From positions 84,447 to 148,446 of the forward strand of contig CALVEM010000005.1 of the NCBI GenBank assembly GCA_944326605.1: a stretch of DNA of 64,000 nt, given 5' to 3'. Position numbers and translations under genes: made by a program. Position 1 is the first letter of the stretch. Every line of letters begins with the position of its first letter. This DNA comes from Candidatus Gastranaerophilales bacterium (GTDB lineage: Bacteria; Cyanobacteriota; Vampirovibrionia; Gastranaerophilales; Gastranaerophilaceae). The notes below the pieces were generated by a model. That model searched no databases. It was not told the DNA's origin and was given only the letters and a program-made list of their open reading frames with translations. Of the stretch, positions 1 through 7,998 are shown in pieces.

Positions 1-92
1 ATTTGTTTGAATAAATCTTCAATACTTGAAACCCCAATACTTTTGAGCATTTCGTTTTTTACTTCATCATTATGTACCAAAAAGTTTTTCAT
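1..92 (-). CDS. gcvPA: Glycine dehydrogenase (decarboxylating) subunit 1, N-terminal fragment
   Basis: The reverse strand reads ATG at 90-92, followed by about 30 codons (MKNFLVHNDEVKNEMLKSIG, then VSSIEDLF) that run off the window edge. GcvPA proteins start with a similar acidic stretch and the motif MLKxIGVSSIxxLF. The enzyme is half of the two-subunit P-protein, which decarboxylates glycine and passes the aminomethyl group to lipoyl-GcvH. It starts three bases after the gcvH stop, so gcvT-gcvH-gcvPA form one operon; gcvPB presumably follows outside the window. The call rests on a short N-terminus plus strong context. Confidence 0.85.
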   Translation of the reverse strand, partial: MKNFLVHNDEVKNEMLKSIGVSSIEDLFKQ

Positions 93-95
93 ATT

Positions 96-482
96 TTATT
101 CCAGTTCTTCTTTGTAATCTTCGTATTCGAGTAAATCAGCCTGTTCTGTTTCAAGATTTCCTGTTGGTTCGATCTTTACAAGCCATCCTTTTTCAAAACA
201 GTCTTCATTTAATATTTCCGGTGTTTCAACAGCGGCTTCATTTGTTTCAATTATTTTGCCGCTTACAGGCATATAGATTTCGGAAGCAGCTTTAACAGAT
301 TCAACTGTTGCAAATGTATCACCTTTTTTAAATTCGGAACCAACTTCCGGAAGTTCTAAAAATACTATATCACCGAGCTGTTCTACGGCATAATCTGTCA
401 AACCTATGGTGAATGTATTATTCCCGTTGTCTGACACATATTCGTGAGATTTTGAACATAAAAGATTTTCAGGCATAATCAT
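96..482 (-). CDS. gcvH: Glycine cleavage system H protein (lipoyl carrier)
   Basis: GcvH carries the aminomethyl intermediate on a lipoylated lysine between the P, T and L proteins. The lipoyl-domain signature ESVKAASE is present, with the modified lysine in ESVKA, as are the typical family start PENLLCSKSHEYV and the middle motif GLTDYAVEQLGDIVFLELP. Length (about 128 residues) is normal. I chose the ATG at 480-482 because GGAG lies six bases upstream; an ATG four codons earlier (494) is possible but lacks a good site. It begins 16 bases after the gcvT stop. Confidence 0.95.
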   Translation of the reverse strand: MIMPENLLCSKSHEYVSDNGNNTFTIGLTDYAVEQLGDIVFLELPEVGSEFKKGDTFATVESVKAASEIYMPVSGKIIETNEAAVETPEILNEDCFEKGWLVKIEPTGNLETEQADLLEYEDYKEELE

Positions 483-498
483 AAACTTCTCCATTTCT

Positions 499-1602
499 TT
501 ATATCTTAACTTTATTTCTTTTTTGTATAAACGGTCTTTTTACAATTTCAGCATCATGAAGTTTTTCTCTTATCATAACCTGAACAATTGCTCCTGTGCA
601 AATTTCGTCATTATTGTTTACATAAGCCAGCGCAATATTTGCCCCGAGCATTGGAGAAGGTGCTCCGCTGGTTATTACCCCTGTCTTTTCTCCTTTATAG
701 TAAACTTCATATTCGTGGCGTGCGATAGATTTGTCGAGCATTTTTAATCCGACCAGCTTCTTTCTCCCGCCGTTTTTAAGCTGTTCTTCAATAACTTCTT
801 TACCGTTGTAGTATTCTTTTTTGTCTTTTGGAATAGACCAGCTTAAACCGGCTTCGACGGGTGTTGTATTTTCATCTAAGTCGTTGCCGTACAGATGGAG
901 TGCTGCCTCCAGCCTCAAAGTATCGCGCGCACCAAGACCTATCGGTTTTACACCGAATTCATTACCGGCTTCAAGTATTTTATCCCAGAGGTATTCGGAA
1001 TTTTTATTTTCAACCAGAATTTCATAGCCGTCCTCGCCTGTGTATCCTGTTCTTGATACAAGCACTTTTATTCCGGCTATTTTATCGGGTTTAATTGTAA
1101 AAGATTCCTGATGGGTTGAAAGTCCTAGTTTGCGCATTAATTCATCTGCGTTTGGTCCTTGAACAGCTAAAAGAGAATAGTTATGTGACTGATTATCTAT
1201 TTTTACATCAAATCCCTTGCTGTTTCTTACCATCCAGTTTAAGTCTTCATCAATTCTTGAAGCATTACAAATGACAAGATATTCTAAGATGCCTAGTTTA
1301 TAAATAATTAAATCATCAATCAGACCGCCGTTTTCATTTGTTAACTGGCAATAAACCGCTTTTTCATAATTTAATTTTGTAATATCCTGAGGAACAATTT
1401 TGTTAAGAAATTCCATTGCATCTTTTCCTGATACAAAAACTTCACCCATGTGCGAAACGTCAAACAAACCGACTTTTTCTCTTACAGTTTTGTGTTCTTC
1501 AATAATAGATGTATATTGAACAGGCATGCTCCAGCCTGCAAAATCAACCATTTTAGCACCCAGAGCAATGTGTTTATCATGCAAAAAAGTTTCCTTGGTC
1601 AT
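499..1602 (-). CDS. gcvT: Aminomethyltransferase (glycine cleavage T protein)
   Basis: GcvT moves the C1 unit from the aminomethyl group on GcvH to tetrahydrofolate and releases ammonia. Recognisable GcvT blocks are MVDFAGWSMPVQY near the N-terminus, DVSHMGEVFVSG, the folate-site region NENGGLIDDLIIYKL, SRTGYTGEDGYEI, and GLGARDTLRLEAALHLYG. About 367 residues is the usual size. The start ATG at 1600-1602 (MTKETFLHDKH) is preceded by AAAGGGGG at good spacing; an upstream in-frame ATG (1629) would add nine unconserved residues. It is the first gene of the gcvT-gcvH-gcvPA operon. I see no glycine riboswitch in the short upstream region. Confidence 0.96.
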   Translation of the reverse strand: MTKETFLHDKHIALGAKMVDFAGWSMPVQYTSIIEEHKTVREKVGLFDVSHMGEVFVSGKDAMEFLNKIVPQDITKLNYEKAVYCQLTNENGGLIDDLIIYKLGILEYLVICNASRIDEDLNWMVRNSKGFDVKIDNQSHNYSLLAVQGPNADELMRKLGLSTHQESFTIKPDKIAGIKVLVSRTGYTGEDGYEILVENKNSEYLWDKILEAGNEFGVKPIGLGARDTLRLEAALHLYGNDLDENTTPVEAGLSWSIPKDKKEYYNGKEVIEEQLKNGGRKKLVGLKMLDKSIARHEYEVYYKGEKTGVITSGAPSPMLGANIALAYVNNNDEICTGAIVQVMIREKLHDAEIVKRPFIQKRNKVKI

Positions 1603-1673
1603 CAAAATATCCCCCTTTTCAGGCTTCATTGTCTCATTTAAATAGGGATATTGTCAATGGTTTATTGAGTTTA

Positions 1674-1702
1674 TTGAAGTTTAAATAAAAACGTGGTATA
1701 AT
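1674..1702 (+). promoter_or_regulatory. Sigma-70 type promoter of prepilin A
   Basis: TTGAAG (1674-1679), a 17-base spacer, then TATAAT (1697-1702) inside the extended -10 form TGGTATAAT. A ribosome binding site GAAAGGAG (1720s) precedes the ATG at 1735. Confidence 0.75.
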
Positions 1703-1734
1703 TGATTATAAAGAAAGTAAGAAAGGAGTAAATT

Positions 1735-2687
1735 ATGAAAAGATTTTCAGATAGCTTCGGGGGGGGGGCACTTTAGGCTCCGCCGGAGGCAAAGACGCAA
1801 TTAGATGCGAAGATGCAAAGAGGCATAGATGCAAAGCGAGTATCATTCATGTCATCCTGAACTCGTTTCAGGATCTATTAGTCGGATGCAATGCAATTAT
1901 CGTAAATAATAATTCCCTCTCCCGCAAGGGGCGAGGAAAAAACGCTTCACCCTTCACTCTTCACACTTCACGAAAAAAGACTTATCGTCTAAAAAAATGT
2001 GCATTTACTCTGGCAGAAGTCCTCATCACCCTCGGCATTATCGGTGTGATTGCCGCTATGACAATACCAACATTAGTTGCAAAGTATAAAGAAAAAGAGC
2101 TTATAACAAAAACTAAAAAGACATATTCTGTTATTCAAAATGCCGTATTGCTTGCAAAGAGTAAAAACGATATAATTGATGACAACACTTTTTTATTTGA
2201 TCCTTCAAAGACAAGCGCTCAGGTTGCAGAGAATTTTTCACAATATTTTAACGGAGCAAAACTATGTCTTGACCGGAATTTCAATGGCTGCAAGGATTAT
2301 TACTATGATGTAAAATTCGCGACAAAGGAAGGCGGGTACTCTTTAAATTATCCCAAAATTATTTTAACTGATGGAACTATTATTTCAGTTGCTCAATGGA
2401 GTTCTTGCTATAGAGTTAGTAATACTGATTGTGTTCAGGACAGTAACGGAAACTGTGTTACTGACGCGGATGGTAACACAACCCCGGCCACATCTATTCA
2501 TACCGACTGTGCAGGCTTATATTTTGATGTTAACGGAGCAAAATTGCCAAACCAGTTTGGGCGTGATAACTATATGTTAAAAGTTTTTACAAATTCTATA
2601 AAAGGCAGCGGCTGGGCACCAGAAGGTGCTACGAGTTTGAAAAATATTTTGACAGGTAAAGATAAACTTGAATATATAAAGTTTTAG
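1735..2687 (+). CDS. Type IV pilin-like prepilin A, phase-OFF by a poly-G tract
   Basis: This is a prepilin/pseudopilin with the core CAFTLAEVLITLGIIGVIAAMT (about 1998-2060): basic residues, a small residue before the cleavage site, F at +1, E at +5, and a hydrophobic helix. The only good start is the ATG at 1735 (ribosome site GGAG, promoter upstream). From there translation gives MKRFSDSFGGGAL and stops, because a run of 10 G (1759-1768) puts it out of frame. With 11 or 8 G the frame runs unbroken through about 230 bases of repeat-derived leader into the pilin. I checked every codon from 1761 to 2046 and there is no stop in the pilin frame. That stretch also has no ATG, GTG or TTG, so no other normal start exists upstream of the core. 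The body ends in a strong terminator. Product family is certain; the switching is inferred. Confidence 0.85.
1759..1768 (+). repeat. Poly-G tract (10 G), putative phase switch of prepilin A
   Basis: Ten consecutive G in the eighth to twelfth codon region of prepilin A. The tract length sets the frame between the ATG at 1735 and the prepilin core: 8 or 11 would be ON, and the 10 seen here is OFF. Confidence 0.8.
1769..1980 (+). repeat. Repeat-derived leader cassette of prepilin A
   Basis: Mosaic of elements found again in loci C, D and E: the GC-rich motif GGCTCCGCCGGAGGC, the segment AAAGACGCAATTAGATGC with variants of GATGCAAAGAGGC, a hairpin repeat (1854-1874), a CCCTCTCCCGCAAGGGGCGAGG piece and a CTTCACCCTTCACTCTTCAC piece. 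It is free of stops in the prepilin frame but closed in the frame of the ATG at 1735. Confidence 0.75.
1854..1874. repeat. Hairpin repeat family 1 (ATCCTGAA type)
   Basis: Stem ATCCTGAA / TTCAGGAT around the loop CTCGT. One of about 18 copies in the window; the stem bases co-vary between copies. Confidence 0.8.
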
Positions 2688-2701
2688 TCAATATTTTCTG
2701 T

Positions 2702-2747
2702 AAAATATGGCTTACCCTTTCAACTAAAACGAGTAAGCCATATTTTT
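2702..2747. terminator. Bidirectional rho-independent terminator
   Basis: The arms AAAATATGGCTTAC (2702-2715) and GTAAGCCATATTTT (2733-2746) are perfectly complementary, with A and T runs on the outside. It sits between the convergent prepilin A and dnaJ-like genes and can serve both. Confidence 0.9.
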
Positions 2748-3792
2748 AAAGTTCTGCCAGTTTTTTATAAAGTTCAATTTGTTTCTCAGAAAGGTTTTTA
2801 GGAATAACTATCTTAATTTTTGCATTAAGGTTTCCGTATCCACCGCCCTTTTTCGGTAAGCCGAGTTCTTTTAATCTTAAAGACTGACCGGAGGAAGTTT
2901 TTGGCGGAATTTTTATATTTATTTTGCCATGCAGTGTTTCTATTTCTTTTTTGCAACCTAAAACGGCTTCCGGCGGAGTAATCTCTACTTCTTTAGTCAA
3001 ATCGGAGCCATTAACTTCATATTCATTATCTTTAATATTAACAATCAGGTATAAGTCCCCTTTTCTGCCGTAAGAATCGGATTTGCCTTCTCCTTTAATT
3101 CTGACTTTTTGACCTTCAGTTATATTAGGAGGAAGTTTAACCTTAATGGATTTCGGTTCTGATTTAAAGCCTGTACCGCCGCATTCACTGCAATAGCCGC
3201 CATTTCCGGAACATTTTGTGCAGCGTTCTATTTCATTAAATTTTACACTAATCGGTTTTTGCTCAAAAATATCCTTTACCGTTACGTTTAAATTCATTGT
3301 AACGTCAAGATTTTCAGCTTTTGGTGCCTGCTGCTGTGTCCTTCTGCGGGAAGTTCTTTGCTGCTGTCCTGCTCCGCCAAAATCAAAGCCGTCAAAATTC
3401 ATGCTTCTTGTTCTTGAACCGGCGCCCATCATATCGCCGAATAATGAACTGAAAAAGTCTGAAAATCCGCCTAAATCCTGACCGTTAAAACTGAAGCTCT
3501 GATAATTTCCGCCTTGACCGCCGCCAAATCCGTATTGTTCAAATCCCGGAGGCGGTGTCCAGCTCTGCCCTCCCTGCCAGTTTGAGCCTAAGCTGTCATA
3601 ACGCTCCCTTTTTTGTTTATCACCTAGTACTTCATAGGCTTCATTTATATCTTTAAATTTGCTTTCTGCTTCTTTGGTTTTGTTGACATCAGGGTGATAT
3701 TTCCGTGCAAGTTTTCTGTATGCTGATTTTATTTCAGCTTCCGTTGCATCGCGTTTTACACCCAATATATCGTAATAATCTTTATATTCCAT
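2746..3792 (-). CDS. dnaJ: DnaJ-family (Hsp40) co-chaperone with a half-size zinc finger
   Basis: Stimulates DnaK ATPase and delivers unfolded substrates. The N-terminal J domain (residues about 4-70) has HPD at 33-35. A Gly/Phe-rich linker (about 70-135) follows, then a zinc-finger region with only two cysteine motifs (CTKC and CSEC, near 190-208) instead of four CxxCxGxG units. The last part is the C-terminal beta-sandwich region with GKGEGKSD-like and [10 protein letters not shown] segments. At 348 residues it lies between full DnaJ and CbpA, so a CbpA-like role is possible. It follows rplR on the same strand, but 240 bases of repeats and IR sequence separate them, so it probably has its own promoter. 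Confidence 0.9.
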   Translation of the reverse strand: MEYKDYYDILGVKRDATEAEIKSAYRKLARKYHPDVNKTKEAESKFKDINEAYEVLGDKQKRERYDSLGSNWQGGQSWTPPPGFEQYGFGGGQGGNYQSFSFNGQDLGGFSDFFSSLFGDMMGAGSRTRSMNFDGFDFGGAGQQQRTSRRRTQQQAPKAENLDVTMNLNVTVKDIFEQKPISVKFNEIERCTKCSGNGGYCSECGGTGFKSEPKSIKVKLPPNITEGQKVRIKGEGKSDSYGRKGDLYLIVNIKDNEYEVNGSDLTKEVEITPPEAVLGCKKEIETLHGKINIKIPPKTSSGQSLRLKELGLPKKGGGYGNLNAKIKIVIPKNLSEKQIELYKKLAEL

Positions 3793-3870
3793 ATTCAGTA
3801 TCTCCTACTATATATGATAATATAAAAAATATGAAAACCTGAAATAATTAATTATTTTTTAAGTATTAAT

Positions 3871-3969
3871 AAACCACACACCATTTTTTTCGTTTGTCAT
3901 TCTGAACTTGTTTCAGAATCTATATGATATCCTGTACTAAATTCAAGATGACAAAATGGTGTGTGGTTT
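3871..3969. repeat. MITE-like element with 17-bp terminal inverted repeats
   Basis: AAACCACACACCATTTT (3871-3887) and its exact complement (3953-3969) bracket a family 1 hairpin with the stem ATTCTGAA/TTCAGAAT (3899-3919). About 99 bases long, non-coding, between rplR and dnaJ. Could be a miniature transposable element or a large cruciform; no clear target duplication is visible. Confidence 0.65.
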
Positions 3970-3972
3970 AAA

Positions 3973-4035
3973 TTTTTAGTTTTTGCCAAAAAGATTTATG
4001 CAAAACCTATGTAGCGGATGGAACGGCTACGTTCC
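3973..4035 (-). repeat. Hairpin repeat family 2, supplies the rplR stop codon
   Basis: Read on the minus strand, rplR ends ATGTTC-TAG and continues directly into the hairpin GGAACG-TAGC-CGTTCC (4020-4035), then GGTTTTGCATAAATC. The G of TAG is the first stem base. The same unit ends rplF and rpsN. Confidence 0.75.
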
Positions 4036-4403
4036 TAGAACATTAATCCTGCTTCTCTTGCAGCATCAGCTAAAGCCGCTACACGACCGTGGTATAAGAA
4101 ACCTCCGCGGTCAAATACAACACATTCAATGCCCGCTTTTTTCGCTTTTTGTGCAATAGCTTCACCTACAACTTTAGCAGCTTCAATGTTTCCTCCGTGT
4201 GACAATTTTTCTTTCAAATCTTTATCATTGGAAGAAGCTGATGCAAGTGTTACATGGTTAACATCATCAATCAATTGAGCATAAATATGTTTTGTGCTTC
4301 TAAAAACAGCTAATCTCGGGAATTCTGCTGTCCCTGATAATTTAACTCTTATGGTTCTGTGTCTTTTTTGAATTTTTGGTTTTCTGCTTTCTTGTTTAAT
4401 CAT
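4035..4403 (-). CDS. rplR: 50S ribosomal protein L18
   Basis: L18 binds 5S rRNA in the central protuberance of the large subunit. Normal length (122 residues), with the family features [17 protein letters not shown] and the C-terminal [24 protein letters not shown]. It is the last gene of the minus-strand ribosomal cluster. The expected next genes (rpsE, rpmD, rplO, secY) do not follow here; a hairpin repeat and a MITE-like element do. Its TAG stop lies on the edge of a family 2 repeat. The spacer to rplF is 178 bases. Confidence 0.98.
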   Translation of the reverse strand: MIKQESRKPKIQKRHRTIRVKLSGTAEFPRLAVFRSTKHIYAQLIDDVNHVTLASASSNDKDLKEKLSHGGNIEAAKVVGEAIAQKAKKAGIECVVFDRGGFLYHGRVAALADAAREAGLMF

Positions 4404-4518
4404 TTTTTTATTCCTTTCAATTTACCTGTTTTAGCGGGCTATTCACCCTTCACATGTAATATCTCCATATGTGCGCATTATACAAAGCTTCAATATGGCT
4501 TGGAGTTTTTACGATCCT

Positions 4519-4582
4519 TCTTTAGCGTTACCGTCCAAAAGTTTATGCAAAACTTAATTGGCGGGTGGAGCGGCTACGCTCC
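4519..4582 (-). repeat. Hairpin repeat family 2, supplies the rplF stop codon
   Basis: Stem GGAGCG / CGCTCC (4567-4582) around GCTA, followed on the minus strand by the TTTTGCATAAAC and TAAAGAA parts of the unit. Compared with GGAACG/CGTTCC at rplR, one stem pair has changed on both sides. The rplF stop TAG overlaps its first base. Confidence 0.75.
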
Positions 4583-5121
4583 TATTTTTTACCAGCTTTA
4601 CCGGCTTTACGTCTGATATGTTCGCCTTCATATCTAACGCCTTTTCCTTTGTAAACTTCAGGAGGACGTTTAGATCTGATGAATGCTGCAACATCGCCTA
4701 CAGTTTGTTTGTTAGAGCCTTTTACCGAGATTTTTGTGTTAGCTTCAACCGAAATAGTAATTCCTTCAGGCGGTTCAACTATAACAGGATGAGAATAACC
4801 TAAAGAAAGGTTTAAGTTTTTCCCTTCCATGTTAGCACGGTAACCAACACCTTGAATTTCTAATTTCTTTTCAAACTGTTCTTTTACACCGTGAACAGCG
4901 TTAGCAACTAAAGTTCTTGAAAGTCCATACAAAGCGTCAGTTTCTCTTGATACACCGATTTTAGAAAGAACAATGTGGTTGTCTTCAACTTTAACTTCAA
5001 TTTCCGGACGAATTTCAACAACTTCTGTTCCGTGAGGGCCTTTAACAGTAACTGTATGACCTTCTATTTTAACTTCAACCCCTTGAGGGATTTCGATAGG
5101 TTTTTTACCAATACGTGACAT
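4582..5121 (-). CDS. rplF: 50S ribosomal protein L6
   Basis: L6 sits near the factor-binding stalk base. Start chosen at MSRIGKKPIEIPQGV (ATG 5119-5121), the invariant family start, with AAAGGAG eight bases upstream; an in-frame ATG at 5175 would add 18 unconserved residues. Typical L6 blocks TVKGPHGT, the ALYGLSRTLVANAVHGV region, and the C-terminal KRPPEVYKGKGVRYEGE are present. About 179 residues is normal. The stop TAG lies at the edge of a repeat. It is 158 bases downstream of rpsH. Confidence 0.98.
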   Translation of the reverse strand: MSRIGKKPIEIPQGVEVKIEGHTVTVKGPHGTEVVEIRPEIEVKVEDNHIVLSKIGVSRETDALYGLSRTLVANAVHGVKEQFEKKLEIQGVGYRANMEGKNLNLSLGYSHPVIVEPPEGITISVEANTKISVKGSNKQTVGDVAAFIRSKRPPEVYKGKGVRYEGEHIRRKAGKAGKK

Positions 5122-5199
5122 TTTAATTTCTCCTTTTGGTATATATTGTGTACTTTTTCTGTCCTTTTCTACCAATTGTGAACAGAATTTTAGAAGCTC

Positions 5200-5227
5200 G
5201 GAAGTCCGGATGTCAGGAAGGCAGGCT
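5200..5227. repeat. Dispersed repeat family 4 (AAGTCCGGA type)
   Basis: GGAAGTCCGGATGTCAGGAAGGCAGGCTG-like stretch in the rplF-rpsH spacer. Related copies are at 12633-12668, 25402-25438 (reverse), 28330-28356 and 63250-63285. Confidence 0.6.
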
Positions 5228-5279
5228 GTTTAACGAAAATGAGCTGACCTATTGCCATCTGTTCTTCTGTACCTCTGAT

Positions 5280-5678
5280 TTAATATACGTAGCAGAGAAC
5301 TTCTCCGCCGATGTTTTCTTTGCGTGCTTTTCTGTCTGTTAAAAGCCCTTTGCTTGTAGAAACAATCGCAATGCCCATTCCGCCTAATACTTTAGGAAGG
5401 TTTTTAGCTTTGCTGTAGTTTCTCAAACCGGGTTTAGAAATTCTTTCTAATTTAGTGATGATAGGTTTGTTTTTTGCATCGTATTTCAGAACGATTTCCA
5501 AGACCTTGAATTTACCTTCTTCTTTTACGCTGTAGTCAGTAATGAAGCCTTCTTCTTTAAGCAATTTAGCTAATTGAACTTTTAATTTAGAAGCCGGCAT
5601 AGAAACTGACGGGTGTGAAACCATGTTAGCGTTTCTAATTCTTGTTAGCATATCTGCTATAGGATCTGTCATTGACAT
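5280..5678 (-). CDS. rpsH: 30S ribosomal protein S8
   Basis: S8 binds 16S rRNA helix 21 and in many bacteria represses its own operon. Clear family start [15 protein letters not shown] and end [22 protein letters not shown]. 132 residues is normal. It is separated from the upstream rpsN by 483 bases that include a strong hairpin terminator (5854-5894), so rpsH-rplF-rplR are probably transcribed as a separate unit. Confidence 0.98.
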   Translation of the reverse strand: MSMTDPIADMLTRIRNANMVSHPSVSMPASKLKVQLAKLLKEEGFITDYSVKEEGKFKVLEIVLKYDAKNKPIITKLERISKPGLRNYSKAKNLPKVLGGMGIAIVSTSKGLLTDRKARKENIGGEVLCYVY

Positions 5679-5853
5679 TTAAAATACCTCCGGACTTACC
5701 TCCAGTTAAAGGCAGTATCCTTGATTTAACTATTACACCACTTACTGAATTAATTTTGCTTCATATTGAAGCTTGTTTCAGCAGTCTGGAACTGTACTAA
5801 TAAACTATCATAAACATACTTAATTTACAATATTATTTTTAAATTTTGTTTAC

Positions 5854-5894
5854 AAAAACCAAAAAAGACCGCATCCCCCGGTCCTTTGGTTTTT
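5854..5894. terminator. Hairpin terminator inside the ribosomal protein cluster
   Basis: AAAAACCAAA (5854-5863) pairs with TTTGGTTTTT (5885-5894). An inner stem GACCG (5867-5871) pairs with CGGTC (5879-5883). With A/T runs on both sides it can work on either strand; on the minus strand it would cut the operon between rpsN and rpsH. Confidence 0.8.
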
Positions 5895-6010
5895 ATTGAT
5901 ATAAAATTTACAGTTGCAACACACCGTCGCCTTTGCATCGCCATTTCACTCTCTGAACTTCTTTACATAAGTACAGTTGGTAGGCGGAGCTGTTACATGT
6001 AACCCTTGAG

Positions 6011-6034
6011 TGTTGGTTGGAACGGCCACGTTCC
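6011..6034 (-). repeat. Hairpin repeat family 2 copy
   Basis: Stem GGAACG / CGTTCC around GCCA at 6019-6034 in the rpsN-rpsH spacer. The loop differs by one base from the other copies. Confidence 0.65.
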
Positions 6035-6162
6035 TTTCTTTAGCTTTTGTCTCAAAGATTTATGCAAAACCTGAGTAGCTGGTGCAGCGACACGCTGCCT
6101 TCTTTAGCCATTACCTATAAGATTCTGCAGAACCTAAGTGGTGGATGGAACGGCTACGTTCC
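6035..6162 (-). repeat. Two tandem family 2 units, the second supplying the rpsN stop
   Basis: Two units of about 64 bases (6035-6099 and 6100-6162) share the order TTCTTTAGC, ATGCAAAACC-like, then hairpin. Hairpins are GCAGCG/CGCTGC (6084-6098) and GGAACG/CGTTCC (6147-6162). The first hairpin differs from the second at two stem pairs, each changed on both sides. The rpsN TAG overlaps the edge of the second. Confidence 0.75.
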
Positions 6163-6368
6163 TACCAGCTTGCTTTTGTAACGCCCGGAAGTAAGCCTTC
6201 GTGAGCCATTTTTCTTAAACAAATTCTGCAAAGACCGAAATCTCTGTGATAGCCGTGAGGTCTGCCGCAGATGCTGCATCTGTTATGAAGTCTTACTGCA
6301 GGGTATTTGCCGGCTGCAACAAGTTTTTCGCGTCTAAGTTCTTTGTTTATCATCGCTTTTTTAGCCAT
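6162..6368 (-). CDS. rpsN: 30S ribosomal protein S14, zinc-binding type
   Basis: S14 helps assemble the 30S head. The zinc-ribbon pairs CSIC and CRIC mark the Zn-type S14. The C-terminus [17 protein letters not shown] is canonical. 68 residues is slightly longer than the usual 61 of type Z because of a basic N-terminus [15 protein letters not shown]. Stop TAG overlaps a family 2 repeat. Located 72 bases downstream of rplE. Confidence 0.98.
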   Translation of the reverse strand: MAKKAMINKELRREKLVAAGKYPAVRLHNRCSICGRPHGYHRDFGLCRICLRKMAHEGLLPGVTKASW

Positions 6369-6440
6369 GAATTTCTCCTTTTATGTTTATTTGTTATCTT
6401 GTTTAAATTTGAGATTCCGAAACCAGTCCGGAATGACGTT

Positions 6441-6998
6441 TTATTTTAATCCTTTGAAAGGCATTCCGAGTAATTTCAACAATTCGCGTGCTTCATCATC
6501 AGTTTCAGCAGTTGTGATAATTGATACGTTCATACCTTTTACTAAATCAACTTCTTCATAAGTGATTTCAGGGAATAATGCCTGTTCTTTCAAACCTAAT
6601 GTATAGTTGCCGCGGCCGTCAAAACTTTTTGGAGAGATACCTCTGAAGTCACGGATACGGGGAAGAACTACACAGATAAGTTTTTGTAAGAAGTCATACA
6701 TTCTTTCACCGCGCAATGTAACCATTGCACCAACGGGCATTCCTTCTCTTAACTTATATGATGCGATTGATTTTTTAGCTTTTGTAACTACGCATTTTTG
6801 ACCTGCAATTTTAGTCAATTGAGCTTCAATAGCTTCTGCGATTTTTGAGTTGTGAGAAGCTTCGCCGACACCCATATTCAAAACGATTTTATGAAGTTTT
6901 GGGATCTGGTTAACATTTTTATAGCCGAATTTTTCCTTTAATGCAGGAATTACTTCTTCTTGATATTTCGCTTTTAAGTTTCTGGTTTTAGTTGTCAT
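6441..6998 (-). CDS. rplE: 50S ribosomal protein L5
   Basis: L5 binds 5S rRNA and contacts tRNA in the P site region. Clear family blocks: [18 protein letters not shown] near the N-terminus, [37 protein letters not shown], and a C-terminus ending in [11 protein letters not shown]. 185 residues is normal. It follows rplX by 45 bases in the standard S10/spc order. Confidence 0.98.
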   Translation of the reverse strand: MTTKTRNLKAKYQEEVIPALKEKFGYKNVNQIPKLHKIVLNMGVGEASHNSKIAEAIEAQLTKIAGQKCVVTKAKKSIASYKLREGMPVGAMVTLRGERMYDFLQKLICVVLPRIRDFRGISPKSFDGRGNYTLGLKEQALFPEITYEEVDLVKGMNVSIITTAETDDEARELLKLLGMPFKGLK

Positions 6999-7043
6999 TT
7001 TCTTAATTTCCTTAATTCTGCGATACTAAAATTATAACACGAA

Positions 7044-7379
7044 TTATAATTTAGCATCTAATTGTTCACCACATTTTTTACAAACACGAACTTTTTTGCC
7101 GTCAACGACTTCGTGTTTGATCCTTGTCGGTTTGTCGCAAGCAGGGCAGACAACCATAACATTTGAAGCGTCAACAGGTGCTTCAATTTTGATTAAACCG
7201 CCTTGGATACCTGCCATAGGTTGAGGTTTTTGAGCTTTGGTTACCATATTCAAACCTTCAACAGTAACAGTGCCTTCTGAAACATTTACTTTTTTAATGT
7301 TTCCGGCTTTTCCTTTATCTTTGCCTGCAATAATCATTACTCTGTCAGTATTTTTTACATGCAATTTTTTCTTTGTCAT
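7044..7379 (-). CDS. rplX: 50S ribosomal protein L24
   Basis: L24 starts large-subunit assembly by binding 23S rRNA. The KOW motif is seen in VMIIAGKDKGKAGNIKKV. The C-terminal half has a zinc-ribbon-like pair, CPAC and CKKC, as in several bacterial L24 proteins. Start taken at MTKKKLHVKNTDRV (ATG at 7377-7379); an earlier in-frame ATG at 7433 would add 18 unconserved residues and lacks the AAAGGAA site. About 111 residues. Confidence 0.97.
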   Translation of the reverse strand: MTKKKLHVKNTDRVMIIAGKDKGKAGNIKKVNVSEGTVTVEGLNMVTKAQKPQPMAGIQGGLIKIEAPVDASNVMVVCPACDKPTRIKHEVVDGKKVRVCKKCGEQLDAKL

Positions 7380-7475
7380 TTTTGTATTCCTTTTATTTTT
7401 AATTTTCTTTTCAGGAGCTCCCGTGTCAAGCACGGGATTATTTATTTCTACGACTTGCTTTCAGCAAGTCTAGAA

Positions 7476-7844
7476 CTAAATAACTTCCGGAGCCAAAGAA
7501 ACTATTTTCATATATCCTTTGTCTCTTAATTCACGGGCAACAGGTCCGAAAACACGTGTTCCTCTCGGATTGCCGTCCTTGTTGATTATAACTGCCGCAT
7601 TTTCGTCAAATCTGATAACAGATCCGTCTGCACGTTTGATATCAGCTTTTGTTCTTACTACAACAGCTCTAACAACTTCAGATTTTTTTACAGGCATATT
7701 CGGGTTGGCATCTTTTACTGCGGCAACGATTTCATCGCCTACTGCAGCAAATTTTTTGTTAGAACTTCCCATTACGCGAATGCATAAAAGTTCTTTTGCA
7801 CCTGTATTATCTGCTACTTCTAGTCTAGTTTCTTGTTGTATCAT
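7476..7844 (-). CDS. rplN: 50S ribosomal protein L14
   Basis: L14 lies at the subunit interface near helix 44. Canonical start [20 protein letters not shown] and end [18 protein letters not shown]. 122 residues is standard. The spacer to rpsQ is 154 bases and contains a weak family 1 hairpin (about 7944-7963). Confidence 0.98.
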   Translation of the reverse strand: MIQQETRLEVADNTGAKELLCIRVMGSSNKKFAAVGDEIVAAVKDANPNMPVKKSEVVRAVVVRTKADIKRADGSVIRFDENAAVIINKDGNPRGTRVFGPVARELRDKGYMKIVSLAPEVI

Positions 7845-7998
7845 TGTTCTTTTCCTTTATTTTTTAAAGAATGTTTTACTTATTGACAGCGCATTATTTT
7901 ATATAATGATGTCTGTATGCTGACCGAAACAAAGTTCCGGAGGTTCTGAAACAAGTTCAGGATACGTTACTTCTAAATTTGCTGACGCTCATTAAGAA

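Larger units (their letters stand above)
5679..6161. other. 483-base spacer inside the ribosomal cluster (rpsN to rpsH)
   Basis: No gene seen. It holds a strong bidirectional hairpin terminator (5854-5894), the palindrome GTTACATGTAAC (about 5992-6003), a family 2 hairpin (6019-6034) and two tandem family 2 units (6035-6162). The 5700-5850 part is AT-rich and may carry a promoter for rpsH on the minus strand, but no near-consensus site stands out. Confidence 0.7.

Noticed and set aside
1603..1734. Glycine riboswitch upstream of gcvT
   Set aside because: Only about 130 bases separate gcvT from prepilin A and no GGAGA/GGAC-type core is seen.
2007..2687. Stop-codon reassignment to explain the prepilin stops
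   Set aside because: TAG, TAA and TGA all end normal genes here (for example rplR, gcvH and the 47860 gene), and a tract-length change explains all loci with one rule.
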